A stretch of DNA of 64,000 bases from Madurella fahalii (GCA_029876055.1 CM056876.1:868001-932000), one strand, 5' to 3'; numbered from the stretch's first letter, positions 34,553-47,300 are shown. Made by a program: numbers and translations. Notes: generated by a model not told the origin, from the letters alone.

Positions 34553-35377
34553 TTTACCTGGATTGATTATAGATTCCTGCAGTCCTTCGCTGCCAGTAAG
34601 GGCAATTTGGCAGCCTTGCGTTACTTGGTTCGGGACGGAGCTAAAACAGAGGCGATCCCCCGCAATTTGCTGCATGCCTGGATACAAGGGGCCGCACAGA
34701 ATGGCCACGTACGTTGCGTCTCTTACTTGGAGGCGCAGTTAGCACAGGGCGAGCCTGAAGGACGTTAGCCGGCGGACGAACCGCCGTTACACATTGCTGC
34801 TCTGCGCAGCTGAATCGTCGACACCATGAGAATCTTGTTTGAAAAAGGCTGTCCTATTGACCAGCCGAACACGAGGGGTTTGACGGCACTTCACTGCGCC
34901 GCCGTGGCCGGCGACACGGCTATGGCAGAACTCCTCTTGTAATGGAAGCCGCAAGCTGCTAGGGCCGACGCATCCACTTATCCTGGAAACACGCCGTTGA
35001 CCTACGCGGCGTTTAGAGCTTCCGCAGAGATGGTCAAGCTACTGATTGATAACGGCGCTATCGTGAACCACAAAAACCCCGATGGTCAGACCCCCTTCTT
35101 CGCGGCCGGCGGGTCGCGGTTATCAGAGAGATATGATGCTTTCCGGGTGAGGCTAAATTTCGGCCCAATCAAGGAGCGGGTAGAAGTCCTACGCCTCCTG
35201 GTGGAAAAGGGCGCCGATCCAAGGGCAACGAACAACCAAGGAAACGATTTACGTCAACACTTGACAGTAATAGCTAAGCATCCTCGATATTTACTTAATG
35301 TCACGGAAAGTAAGCGTGATATGTTGGCAATTGTAAAAATGTATCTAGACACACTGTTTGTGGCGGATCCGTCTTGA
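34553..35377 (+). pseudogene. Ankyrin-repeat protein remnant with three in-frame stops
   Basis: In one frame from about 34560 to 35377 the sequence reads as ankyrin repeats: NLAALRYLVRDGAKTEA, PPLHIAALRS, a repeat with TRGLTALHCAAVAGDTAMAELLL, GNTPLTYAAFRASAEMVKLLIDNGA and DGQTPFFAAGGSR. Three stop codons interrupt it, TAG 34766-34768, TGA 34811-34813 and TAA 34940-34942, without any frameshift. The positions fit Gln or Arg codons turned to stops by C-to-T change (CAG, CGA, CAA), a pattern compatible with RIP or deamination but not proof of it. Ankyrin proteins of this sort commonly form the C-terminal part of fungal NLR-like receptors; no NACHT or HET part is attached here. A start codon was not found. 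The last about 125 codons (34997-35377) remain open. Confidence 0.72.
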
Positions 35378-36860
35378 TCAAGGCGAGTATGTGGACGGCA
35401 AAGGTAACGGTACCTTAGGTACCTAGGTAGTTAATGAGCCACAGAATACAAGGGGCTTTCCGGTTTGACTTAATTAGTGATCTCAACTGATACATGTACG
35501 CGTGCACTATACTAAGATAGGTAAGCGCTGAGGCGTGGCCCCTAGACACCACTGCACCCGGAACAAGTGACTAAATTATTAATTACCTTTGTCTAGCCGC
35601 CGTATCGGTGGTGCAGCGGTAAAGCTACCAATACTACGCTTTCTCCCCTGTTATCTCCCCGTACTTTAAAATTCGGTCTTAGATCCCCTTCCTGCTAAGC
35701 CTAGGATCATGGAAAATATTATACACCAAAATAGCCTTGGAGATCTACATCTTAGGGACAACCGCCCAGCCTTGACAGCACTATTAGTAGTATCCGCTAC
35801 TAGTATGTCATTTTCTGTGCCACCATGCCTAACATATCTGGGAAATTGTGAGTATGAGGTAGTGGCCACCATTACTCTCGTTAGCATCCTCGTTTATGCG
35901 TGTGCTTACAACCCCTCCCCCCGCAGTGTCAATAAGACGATTAGCGAGCCTATGACAAAGTATGTTAGAAGGTGCCTGCCGGTGATACGATACTAAGCCT
36001 CCTTTAAAGCATATTAAGATAGGCAACCTTTGCTTGCGTTTCCTTGTTTGGGAGGGTCTTGGTCCGCGTAAAGTGGCATGCCTCTCTGAGTCATGAAAAG
36101 GGGTGTTTTGTTTCAGGTTCTCTTTTCTTTTCTTTCTTTTCTTTTTTTTCGTCTCTCTGACTTCAACTCCCGCCTCCATCAGTTTACTGAAGCATCCTGC
36201 CTAATGTCCACGCTCCGGGAGTCTCAATTTTTCAGTCTAACTCTCCATTGTAACAGGACCCTATGCAGACATTGTTAGATAAGGTCAGGTGCGGAACAAG
36301 AGAGGTCGAACGTAACAGACTCGGAGCCGACCTGGGAAGCTTACCTACCGTACCTGAGGCATACAATGGATCCGGGATCCATGCCAGGAATTCGCCTCCT
36401 CCGCCCCCCCGTTTTCCGCATCAGTGCTCCTCTATCCCTCCCTCAGAACCAGCCTCGCGGTTTCAGCCCAACGCGGAGTTCTAGTGACTTCAAATCACTA
36501 ACGAACACTTGTCACGGCGAGATAAGGTGGAGGATTGTTGCGACAGATTCGAGACTGAAGTGTTAAACATCGTCCTTGCAATACGGATCGACTAGGTACC
36601 TATCCAGCAGTTTCCTGGGTGTCGCACATGAAGTCTTTTCGAACCTTTTCGGTACAGAACGGTAGATGTGTTTTATATCTCCACCAATTATAACTCCAAG
36701 TTCTAGTGGTTATGTATCGGCAAGTAGAAGAGAAATCTATTCCCACCGCCACCCCCCCCCCCCCCTCCCCCCTAGCAGTAGGCAACAAGTGACTGAGTAA
36801 TGACCGGCAAATGTTCGTGAAGAAGCTTCAAGGTTTAATCGAATCCCCTACCTACCCCCT
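35378..36860. other. Gene-poor stretch with simple repeats
   Basis: 1.5 kb with a pyrimidine tract (about 36119-36150), a poly-C run (about 36751-36775) and short frames such as one beginning MENIIHQNSLGDLHLRDN. No gene supported. Confidence 0.4.
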
Positions 36861-37450
36861 TCAGGGGTATAAAGTTATTAGTACGTGCGGGTTGTGACGG
36901 CTCAACAAGAATGCCGATGAATACCAACGCCCGAGACATTCTGCTTTGACTGCGAGTGGTTTCTTATCCTTCAGTTCCACTCTGGGTCCTCTGAGATGAT
37001 CAAGGACGCCAATTGTGGCATCAATTGCTGGCTTATGCCACGGGCGAGCGGCAATAATGGTGCGACGTCCCACCTCGCTCTCCATCGCTTCCTCGTACAG
37101 TGTTCCAGGAGGTGCCAGGGCTACTGCTGGCGCACGGCAATCTCCGAGTAGATAGGCGGTCTCCTCCCGGAGCCTCAGCGCAAATCTTTCTCAAGCATAG
37201 CGGACAAAGGCATCGTCGCAGGGACTGCTGGGGTAGGACACCACGGTATTGATCAGGGGGCTGAGAATATCTCCACGCGAGTAGTAAGCGCAACGTCGAG
37301 CCACCAGATTTGCCAATACCTTACGCCGTCAAGCAATGCTTGGCCCGCCAGGATAACCTGCACCCGCGTGGGCCTGCCCCCCAGAAAAGGCCTGCCAAAA
37401 ATAATCGGGCTCCCCTCATGTTGGTCAGCAGCCTTGGCATTTATCAGCTT
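36861..37450 (-). pseudogene. Possible decayed ORF, unknown family
   Basis: Reading the minus strand in the frame that ends at 36861, sequence from about 37330 gives VLANLVARRCAYYSRGDI, LINTVVSYPSSPCDDAFVRYA, a single TGA at about 37194, then ERFALRLREETAYLLGDCR and LYEEAMESEVGRRTIIAARPW. The composition is protein-like on both sides of the stop (charged helices, no runs of unlikely codons), and a second frame upstream (HEGSPIIFGRPFLGGRPTRVQVILAGQALLDG) also looks coding, which suggests a frameshift at about 37300. I do not recognise the family. It may be nothing more than GC-rich DNA. Confidence 0.3.
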
Positions 37451-37871
37451 CATTGGCGAGACTTGGCGGAGAAGCTTGTCTCGGCTTCTTAATTAGGGAG
37501 CCAAGTTGTAGAGAAGAACTTGGACCAAGGCACATCTGGTCGTAAGTGCTACCAATCCTCCCGTATTTCGCTCACGCCTGGTCGCCATATTTGCACTCGA
37601 CTCAAAAAGGATGTTGTGTGGTTGTGTGTTTAATTATGCTCGCTCGAGCCCAATTGTTCTGGGAGCACATGTCTGCCGTTTGGCGGACAACAAACAACTA
37701 AAATCTCACTCCGGAATGTTTGTGGGGACCTCTCCACCATAACGACTCTGTTGTTGCCAGCGGCGCCTCGCCAAGACCAGGCAGCCGAATTTGGCTTCTC
37801 CAGCATCAGCCGCCACGGCACAGCCCCCTGCGAATTGCAAAAAGGCCGTTGGCGGTGGATAGCGGACTCAC

Positions 37872-37931
37872 GAGTTGGGACGCTGCGAGTTGGGACGCCG
37901 TGAGTTGGGACGGATGCTGTGAGTTGGGACG
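37872..37931 (+). repeat. Minisatellite GAGTTGGGACG, four copies, about 15-bp period
   Basis: Copies of GAGTTGGGACG start at 37872, 37887, 37902 and 37921 (spacing 15, 15, 19) inside a GC-rich leader before the MscS gene. Likely slippage-prone and possibly part of its promoter region. The rest of 37451-38335 shows no gene. Confidence 0.85.
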
Positions 37932-38335
37932 GCCGCCACAAGATCATGTGGTCTCTCAGTCTGTAAGCAGGTTCAGCCTTGAGGAGGGGGAGTGAACATC
38001 TTGGCGAAAGAAGTTGTGTGAGGGACCAATCAAAAGCCCGATCCCTGCAATCGGCTCAACCAACAAAATCTCCCGTTGGTTTTAAGTATCCACAGCCTGC
38101 GATAAAGCCCCAGCTTCCAGCCCCCCCGGACGGCCAAGACAGACTACAGGCGCTACTGAACCACTGGTGGCGGTCAGCCAGGTTCCAGGTCCCGTTCGAC
38201 TCGGTTGCCTGAGATGTGCATGTCTTATAAGACAACATCGGGCTCTGGGCCGCTCCCTGATCCCTCATCACCGTCACCCATCGCCATCCCGGACCCTCGC
38301 TACACCTTTGGGCATCAGGCCGCCCACAATTCAGG

Positions 38336-40788
38336 ATGAATCCAGCGACACACTCTGCCGATCTCTTCGGAAGCGCGCCTTTGCTCAACGACAGCAAGGG
38401 GAGCGTCTCCGGCGTGACTGAAACCGAGGAGCCCCGGGAACCAAACTACAGGACGGCGTCCGGCAAGTACCGGTTTTACCTCTGGCGGAATTTGTACCCG
38501 GCTATCAAATTCATCATCATCTTCGGCGTAGTGGGCGTGCTCCTTGCCATCCCCGTCATTGTCATCAACGGCGAAGAGATTTCTGCAAAGGCCAACATTG
38601 ACTTGGATGACTTCCTCGCCCAGCAGACCCGTCAACTTGTCTATTACATCTTTGGTTGGCTCTTTGTGTCATGGATTGGCCTTGCTATCTCGTACCTGAT
38701 CGGTACCGCTCTGCCGTATCTTTTCCGCTTTGTTGCTAGGTACGCCAACGTTCTCCAATGCCTACGCCCGTCCGCGGAACCAAGGAGACTAACAGGACTC
38801 CCAGATATGTGAACCCGGCACATATGCGGTATTGGAGGATCCTGCGCACCATGAGGCGCCCCATCTGCGTTGTTGGCGTAGTCACCACCTCGTACATCGC
38901 GTTTGCTGCGGTACGTTTGTCCACCCCGTCTCGTTTGTTGCGCCTCCTCTTTGCTATTTCTAATGTCTTGGTGCTCTAGTTAATCTTTTACAACCGTAAC
39001 AATCTGGCAATCGCGTACGATGTAGCCGAAGAAGATCTGGTGTGGATCGATATGATCGAGGACTTCCTGCAGCAGGGCTGGCTTTGGGCCTGGTTTTATC
39101 TTGGCGAGAAGGTTGTCATGCTCTACATCACGATTCATTTCCACTTCCGGTCCGACCTAGGCCGCATTACGCACTCCAAGGATATGCATAATACGCTCAT
39201 GGCGCTCTACGAAGCCTCGGTTTACCTATACCCGATCGGAACACCCGAGTTCTCCGAGGAGGACATCCTGATAGGCAACGCTACCGGATCTGAGCATGGT
39301 GAATACCGCGTCCGAGCGACCCGCTACCTCAGCCGGCTGGGCATCGACACGTACGCCCTCACCTCCTTCTTCGGCAGCTTCCTCTCGGGCGACCCCAAGT
39401 CGCACTGGCTTCGCCCCGGCTCCAGCTATGCCACTGTCGAGCGCGCCCTAGCGAACCCCAAGTCGGCCGCAGCTCTGGCGAGACGAATCTGGATGTCGAT
39501 CGTGCCGGTGGGCAAGGAGACGCTGACGGCACAGGACATCGCCGAGGTCTTGGGCCCCTTCCGCAAGGAAGAAGCCCAGGGCTACTTCAAAGCACTCGAC
39601 GAAGGCGAGATTGGCGACATCCGTCTGGAGGAGATGGAATGGACCGTCGCCGAGGCGGGCCGCATCCGCCACAACATCTACAAGAGCATGCACAACGCCG
39701 ATCACTGCATTAATACCTTCGACTGGGTCATGCTCGCCGCGCTGGCCTCCATCATGCTCTATTTCATCCTCGTCTTCTGGGTGCCGGCGCTCAAAGAGAT
39801 CCAAGAGACCGTCAAGATCCTCGGCATCGGTCTTGCCTTCGCCCTCGGCCGCACGCTGCACCACTTCCTCGCGGGGTGCATCTTCATCCTCTTCGACCAC
39901 CCCTACGACATCGGCGACCGGATCGAGCTGTGGAGCGGCCAGACCAACCAGTCCGTCTCCCTCATCGTAGTGCGCACCTCGCTGCTCTACACCGTCTTCA
40001 AGCGGGTCGACAACTGGATGGAGCTGCAGGCCGGCAACGAGTGGCTGCAGCAGTGCCGCATCGAGAACGTGACGCGGTCCGGGTCGAACCGGCAGGCGGT
40101 GACCATGATGATCGACATCAACACGTCGTTCAAGGACCTGCAGTTCCTGCGCAGCGAGCTCGAGGCCTTCCTCAAGCAGCCCGAGAACCGGCGCGACTAT
40201 CTGCCCAACCTGGCCCTGGGCATCACCAGCGTCAACGAGCTCAACAAGCTCGAGCTCCGCTGCATCTTCACCCACCGGTCCAACTGGTCCAACGAGCCGC
40301 TACGCGCCGCCCGCTCCATGAAGTTCATGTGCGCCCTCGTCGCCACCATCCGCAAGATCCCCCTCAACCGCCCCGACGGCGCCACCCTCGGCCGCGAGTT
40401 CAACCCGGCCCACTACGTCATGCTCACCCCCGACGACGCGGCCAAGAAGCGGGAGGAAGTCGAGGCCGAGGAGGCCGCTCGGCGATGGGACGCGCCGCAG
40501 AAGAAGCCCGGGTACGAGCCGGTGATCGATCTGAGCGCGGCGCGGCGGGAGGAAGGGGTGAGCGATGAGGAGCTGGTGAGGAGGGCGATGGAGGAGGCCG
40601 AGAAGAAGCGTCGGGAGGAGGAGGACCAGGAGGCCGAGGAGTTGGCGGCGAGGCAGAGCTTAGCGAAGATCCCCGCTGTGCCGAGGAAAGGGCCGCCGCC
40701 GAGGAGCGACGCTGGGGGGTTGACGACGGGGTTTCAGGCGGCCGGTGCGGGAGGGGGTTTGAGGTCGTTGCCGCACTTTAAGGCCTGA
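38336..40788 (+). CDS. MscS-family mechanosensitive channel with EF-hand-like segment (Msy1/Msy2 type), 772 aa
   Basis: Three exons (38336-38739, 38805-38910, 38980-40788) close in frame. N-terminal TM segments (about 45-70 and 85-120) surround an acidic loop, and further TMs lie around residues 150-240. A degenerate EF-hand with D..GEIGDIRLEE sits before the pore domain, as in fungal Msy1/Msy2 channels of the ER/plasma membrane that act in hypo-osmotic stress and Ca2+ release. The MscS core reads LAALASIMLYFILVFW, GIGLAFALGRTLHHFLAGCIFILFDHPYDIGDRIEL (pore helix and beta domain) and NVTRSGSNRQAVTMMIDINT. The C-terminal about 120 residues are charged and Glu/Lys/Arg-rich. The 275-aa antisense frame is a shadow of GC-rich third positions. 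Alternative: any member of the fungal MscS-EF group. Function in this organism not shown. Confidence 0.93.
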
Positions 40789-41387
40789 TGATACTTACTT
40801 AGTAGTAATGGAGGATGGAAGAGGGCCCCGGATACCGTGCTGTTTTACACTTTTCTTGTCTGAGCGATCGGACGATGGCTTCATAGGGTTTAGCGAGAGC
40901 GTTTTGGTTAGGGCTATTTTCTTAAGTCGCGGACAGCGTATAATCAAAGGATACTTAGATCATCTGCAAAGCTCCCGAGCTACGCAGGATGGCTAGTAGG
41001 ACTGGAATTGGAGGGGCAGTGCCGTGTATGACGCAGCACGGCCCCTGTCTGAACCGTCCACGGTTCCTTGTGAAGCTAAGGCTCTACTAAGGGACTCCAA
41101 GATACCTTGGTTCGCTTACAAGAGCGTACACTTTGTTCTACCGAGGCCCCGAACTGGGCGGGTTTTATGTGACAAAGCTGGCTGAGCTTGACGTAACGCT
41201 TTCCCTGACCTCCAAAGAATTAGAGCCAATAACTGTAGTCCTCCATGTCGCACCGCATACCCCTCCCACGGATGCTGTAGACAGAAACCGGGCCGGCTAC
41301 CCCATCAATTCGCACAGTTGTGACTGAAGTTTCTGTCCCAGAAGAAGCCAAAACACGAACAATTACCTTTAGAGCTGCTGCGATAAA
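40789..41387. other. Intergenic, no gene seen
   Basis: 600 bp between two same-strand genes. Presumed 3' end of the channel gene and promoter of the MYND gene. A palindromic GGCCG..CGGCC type stretch was not evident. Confidence 0.4.
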
Positions 41388-43661
41388 ATGGATTCTCCCT
41401 TGCCTTCTGGCTCAGGGGACTCACCCTCTGCGCCGCAAGACTTGGACGTTGCGATATCCGTCTTGGCCCTGGTCACACGACGGCCCCCAAACCTCGACAG
41501 ACTGCCTACCGAGGAGATATTACCGTCGCATGGGGGCCTTGAGCCTGACGATAAACTCGATATTGTCGAAGACGCTGGCAGGGATATGGACATACAGGTG
41601 GATCCAGACCTCCGAACGCTACGGAACAAGCTTCTCGACCGGCTAGCCGAGATTCTTGCCAGATACAAGACGGATCCCAAAGACAAAGGGAAGGCGGGCT
41701 TTGATGCCAGGCACGTCGCCAGTACCATGATGATTGTCAACGAGGCGTCACGGAGGGTCAAGATTTTCTGCTCCAAGAACGAGGGGCTTGACCAAGAAGA
41801 TGACAATGGGGACGTCGAGTTCCTTGCTCGCTGGAGGATATGCATGGAGGGTATCGCGAAGAAGGGTAAATCGCTTCTTTGGGGACTCGCTGTGCAGTAT
41901 TAATTTTATCTTTTCTTTAGGCTACGCTACGACGGACGATACAAACAGCATGTTTGACCTTGTATTCCGGCATCAACGTCCGCGCGTCAGCTACTACAGT
42001 CGAAGGCTGCGTGATGCCTTGCGCGCCGAAAAGCGAGATGGACTCCCTCCCAAGTGCGACCGCTCCAATCGAAGCGAGTTGGTCTTGTCCGAGGATTCTG
42101 TGAAAAAGCTTCCACCGGTTGGGATTCGCAAATGGGTCGACGACAGGGGTAACAAGTTCAAGATCCGTCCCAGTGGCGTAGAGGCGGTTGAGTCAGCCGC
42201 TTCGGGGGTTGCCGTCACGGCAGACAGCCTGAGGAACGTTGTCAGCGAGGTTGACACGGTATTCCACATACTGAACAGCCTCTGTTCGGCTTCAGAACTT
42301 ACAGAATCGCAAGGGAGTTCGCTGCTCAAGGGACTGATATCCGCTACCTGGACTCTGTGGAAAAGCGTCAGGCATCGGTCACACATAAAAACTCGTCTCC
42401 GCCAGCAATTGGAGGGACTGCAAGACGGAAACAAGCGCTACAACAAGGTTATCTCGGCACTAGAGTTCCTCTGCCGGATCCGCCAAAGCGTCTTCACCTT
42501 CATCCAAGCTGCTGCCACGGCTGCATTTTGGCAGTCGATCGAGTGCGTCCCGGTCCCGGTCCCGAAAGCACCACGACACCCGGAGCCCGATCCCACAAGG
42601 CGTTCTTGTCTGTCACGAATCATCACAGATCGTCTCGGGCTCAAGCTCAATGACAAAGGTAGGACAGAGTACTTGCGGCGAGGCTCGACCAGGGCCAACT
42701 TCCGAAAGATTTGGAAAGAGAAGCGCCATATCCACGCCCAAATCCAGATACTGCATGCATACGCAACTTCGATGATTGAACATGGCATTGGAGGAGGGTG
42801 GGTTCCGCACACGTACATAGGGTGCATTCGGCGGTGCTACATGCTCTGCTACTTCTTCATCCTCTCGTACGGCGGTCTCCAGGTGCGAGGCATTCACGAG
42901 ACGGTGATGCATCGATGGGCTGTGCCCGCCATCCCCTCTTCCCAGTATGCAGGCATCAACGCAAGCAGATTCCAAGCTGCAACCGAGCGCCTGCTGGTCA
43001 TCATCAAATCAATACTCCAGGAGCTGCTGGCCCAGCCATACCCGCTTGTCGACAGCCCGCAGCTCCTGGCACAATCTTCCGCGGCTCTTTCCACGGCAAG
43101 AAATCTTCTAGATCGGGAAATATCCAAGATGGAGAAATCCCAGCTCAACACACGGTAAGAAGTTTTGGTAGTTTACATTTGGTGTCTCTCGTCGCGTACG
43201 CTAACTGCTAGTGATATCAACATCGTCGACACAGACGGATCATGACCATGCCCATGACATTTGGCGACAAGGGGGTCGTCATTGTGGAGGACCCGGGCAG
43301 ACCAGGATTTGCCTATACCGCTGGTGGTCCCTTGGGCAAAGGCCGAGAGATGACGCTGGCAGAGGCCGAGCTGTGGAAGGACAACAGCATCCGCTCCCAA
43401 CTCGACTTGGAAAACCTCGGCCAACCACCTCGGCCAACCTTGGCTACTCCAAAGTCCTGCAGACGCTGTGGCCAGCCGTCGCAACTGCGCTGTTCGGCGT
43501 GCAGAACTCGATATTGCTCGGCGTCTTGCCAGAGGAGACACTGGCCGCGCCACGTCTTCGTCTGCGCGGTGCCGGCGCGGCCCAACGATGCCGACGACCT
43601 AAAGATGGCCGTTAGACTTTCCAGGCACTCCCTCCGTGATATAAATCCGCCCAAGGTCTAG
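41388..43661 (+). CDS. MYND zinc-finger protein, intact part, 712 aa
   Basis: Three exons, 41388-41865, 41921-43154 and 43235-43661, join in frame (introns of 55 and 80 nt). The N-terminal part is helical with no named domain, including GEEP-like acidic stretches and a long SRAFRHQRPRVSYYSRRLRDAL-like basic segment after the first splice. Near the C-terminus the MYND cluster is complete: CRRCGQPSQLRCSACRTRYC, then CQRRHW, PRH and a final Cys, the C-x2-C..C-x2-C..C-x3-C..H-x3-C spacing of the protein-interaction finger found in fungal regulators and some methyltransferases. A SET domain is not recognised. The frame ends 20 codons past the MYND in a TAG at 43659-43661, but homologous-looking sequence continues out of frame, so the chain may have been longer. 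See the next entry. Confidence 0.78.
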
Positions 43662-44388
43662 AACCTGGGCCGGACCAAACCAACTTCACTCAGTGGTTTT
43701 TCGCCAACGACCGCCTCTGCAGACTGTTCGGCTTCACCAAATGCCTGAATCTCAACGACGTCGCCAACCTCCTGTGCGTGTATGACCATATGCTCAAGTT
43801 GTTGGGCGTCCCGCTTTTGGCAAAGCTCGCACCCTCCATCGGTTCGTTTCTTCTCAACTTAAGCCTCGGTATCCTCCAAGGCGAAGAAAGCGCCGATCTT
43901 CGTGTCAACTGCCCATGCATGACATGGCTCCTCTCGTTCTTCCACAATCTAGTAGAGAATGGCTGGATGGAAATCCCCGACTAGGACGGAAGTTATTACT
44001 ATCAGGGGGTTGGGCTACGGAGGGCCGAACATGCGTTCGGGATCGGACCGCCGGAAGATGATAAGCCCCCATTTCCGCTGACCGCGAGGCTTTGGAGCGG
44101 TACCTGGACACGCTTGTGCCCGGCTTTCGCAGGAACATTGCCAACTTTGTGCTGGGTGATGGCATGTTTCCGAAGCTGAAGGGCAGAGCGGTCTTCCCCA
44201 ATGGCAGACCGTATTGCTACTGCGTCGTGCATGATACTGTGGCGCCCACGGGGTTGGATTGGAGGGTTCAGTGGAACTTTCTTGAAGTCTGGGGGAGGCC
44301 TGAAAATAATGCAGAGGAAGGAAGAGAGGGAAGTGATGTTGATGGTGATGGGGGAGGTGTTGTTTCGACACCCCCTAAGCGAGTGTAA
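43662..44388 (+). pseudogene. Out-of-frame C-terminal extension of the MYND gene
   Basis: Directly after the stop at 43661 the other frames read as protein: PGPDQTNFTQWFFANDRLCRL, LNDVANLLCVYDHMLKLLGVPLL, an aliphatic stretch and WMEIPD, then a TAG at 43981-43983, DGSYYYQGVGLRRAEHAFG, a further 1-nt shift near 44080, and REALERYLDTLVPGFRRNIANFVLGDG..PNGRPYCYC to 44388. Two missing bases and one nonsense change explain the whole layout. This tail resembles the conserved C-terminal domain found after MYND fingers in fungal proteins, as far as I can recall. Either a truncating mutation in the current allele, or a gene whose product ends after the finger. Confidence 0.62.
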
Positions 44389-47300
44389 ATATTAAGGGAA
44401 CAGAAACACAGTTGCGTCCGATGGGTTCTAAGGTAATCCTGCCCTGTCCACTAAAGTGAAACTGTATTACGCTATAGTGTGAGTGTAAACCGGAAATGGA
44501 TTTCTCACAATGTCAGCTATTGGTATTCCATAGGGCTAGCTTTATGGTCTCGTTAACTTACCACCCGCGTGTGAGGAGTCTATTGCCACAGCCACCAAGA
44601 ACTAATAACTCACAAGTCCATCTCCATCACAAAATATCCCTGTCCGTTCGCAGTACTTATCATTGCAACTAATCTGCCACCCAGCACATATATGCAGTTT
44701 CTTCTCGAGCTGAACTTCTGAACAGTATTCTCGATGCGATATTTGCCGTGCTAGTGGAGCGATTGATGGTAGGAAAATTGTTCAGGGACCTGTTAGTAGC
44801 GGATCCGCATGACGTGTTTTGAAATGCATTTTATTTTAGCAACCGCTTGCCTACTACCAGAGGTATAGTACCAACCCAACCTGGTTTTACCCGATGTCGT
44901 TGAATATGGGTGAATCAGCATTCCAGCATCTCGATATCTCCGCGAGACGGCCCGCAAACAATGAGGGGTAGGCCTGAGTCCCGTGGGAGCATCACATTTC
45001 GGTCGCTTCCGGTAAGGTACTTTAGTTCCTCCCAATTTTCCTATGACATCTCCAAAAGACTTTTTACCAGCGGGAAGTCGATGTCGCCATCGACCGACGT
45101 GCTAGCCGCAAAACGCAGATTTCTATTTGGAGCGGCTCTTTGTCTGCCTCGCTAAGCTAGTAGCATTAAGAACGTGTAGATGTCGATCCATGATTTAACA
45201 AGGGACCAAACTAACGTTTATCACCATTATTACTTACTATTTAAGTGCCCCCACAGCGAGAGCCCGCCCCCTTTCCCATCATGTTATGTGGGATACTTAC
45301 GGGGCTCCCTCGGGATAACATCCCGCGTGTCTGCTTTCCTGACCCTCTATATCGTCTCCGAGTGCGACGAGGCCTGGTTTGGGACTGTTGAAGGGGAGAT
45401 GACGATTCTGGTCCGTACAACACAGAGTTGCCTCTGCAATGTCATTTCCCCTGACTGGGCTTCCGGGCGGATAATCAGTTGGTGGAGGGGGAAGCCCAAT
45501 ATCAGATCGCCGGCTGCGGATTGTTCAATGTCATCGAATTCGGTCCCGGCGGAGACTAAGGTACCTTACCTAGTGAGGGTTCCGAAACCGAATCATTGGG
45601 CTCTACCAATTCCGGATCAAACCAATGTCACCTGACAGTTCACCGACCTTTCCCTGTCGTCCAATCTTCGTGGGTCAAAATCGCCCCATCCTGAAAAAGA
45701 CCTTACCCACCGCCGAAATAGGCCGCAAGGGAATTTCGTCTAGCGCAAACCGCACCAGCACCGAGAAGCTCAGATCCAAGTCCAAGAACCCGAAGCGGAA
45801 GCCAGTTCCCTATATATATAAATATGCCTAAAGACGTGAGTGGTAAGGATAAGGAAGACATTCTGGAATACTGGCTCAATGCGTTAGTAAAGTTATACGT
45901 CTTTCCTGGGTCGTTTCGCAGTTGACTAGGTAGGGACAGAATGGCGTGACAAAGGATGATCTCGAATGCCACTCTGAGAAAGGCCCGAGGACGGTGGCTG
46001 TTTATAGTAACGTGCCACAATATCCCGGAATCATCTGGTTCTCTGGGAAGCACTGTGGAGAAGAGCCAGCGGCAGGAGATTGGCTATATGATAAAGAGGA
46101 AGTCTGGAGATATGGTTCAATATATCAATACGAAAGAGCAGAATAAGTCTGGATAGCTAGTAGTTTATGCATTCTCATTATCCTGCCGCTCCTGGTTCTC
46201 AACCATCTTCCTTCCCCAGGCCATAACTTCAACTCTAACAGACCTCCACTGAACGTCGCAACCATTCGAAAGAGGACTAATACGCAGCCGTGCATAGTCC
46301 GGCGTGGTGTATTACAAGGATTTGCGCAAAGATCTGCGACTTCCGAAGATTGCCTCCCCAACATGAGGAAAAGATAGGTAATTTACAGAACCAGGACATC
46401 GGTTAGAAACACACACGGACTGCTTATCTGGACGTAGTCATAACTTCCTTTGATAGAACACGCGGAACAGTTTTCTTATCCCGTGAGACCGATAACGACA
46501 GATCTTTCCACAGCTTAAACCCAATTGTGACGTTGGCTTCATTAATAGGTTCGACAATTTCTTCAGTAGAGTGAGGGCTAACCTCAAATCATCGTCCCAT
46601 CAATGCTGAAAGGCTCTCTCTCCGGCGCTCGAGGACGTTAGCAAAGAGAGCAAATTTATGAGCGATTCCATACGTTTTCTCTATAAATGCGCATTCAATG
46701 TGTACTCTACGCAGACTTCAATAGCGAAGATTGCAGAAAGACACTAAGCTAAACGTCGAGATGCGGAGAAGCTGCCCGGCGAAGACTGACATGACGACTT
46801 GGCCGGTCTGATTGATTCAGCTAGAGGTTCTCACGTTTGCAGACACCAAGGGAGATAATAATTGTTTACTCGGCTGTCAGGGGCATTGGCATGAATGAAG
46901 CCACCGAGAGGGCTTTTATGCCTGGAATGTCTCATGTGTTGGGCTAATGAACCCGTTTTATGCTCTTAAGACCTACTATGCCTATGTTACAATAGCTGAT
47001 GGTTCAGGGCTTGGATTAAAGTAATTGGTTCAGTATCATGATCTTCAATAACTTTGAGGATCTTACCCTTCGGATATCGTCACATTGGTCCCTAATACCC
47101 AACGTAGGACCGCTTAACGAGAAAGGATGGGTTGGCTTCGTTAGGCATAACAAGGAACTAATTTGGCCCTTAAGGAGAAAATTCCTCAAGGCGTAAAAGA
47201 TCCTTGGTTACACTTAATTGATTACGGATACTTTAGTGCAAGTCATGAAATCATCAGCCTTTATGAAAGAAAAGATTCGATGGCTTTCCAAGACGTAGCG

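Noticed and set aside
35598..35640. tRNA-like start (GGTGGTGCAGCGGTAA, A-box-like)
   Set aside because: No B box GGTTCGAATCC and no acceptor pairing within tRNA length; only an A-box-like string.
39448..40275. 275-aa minus-strand ORF
   Set aside because: Antisense shadow of the MscS channel.
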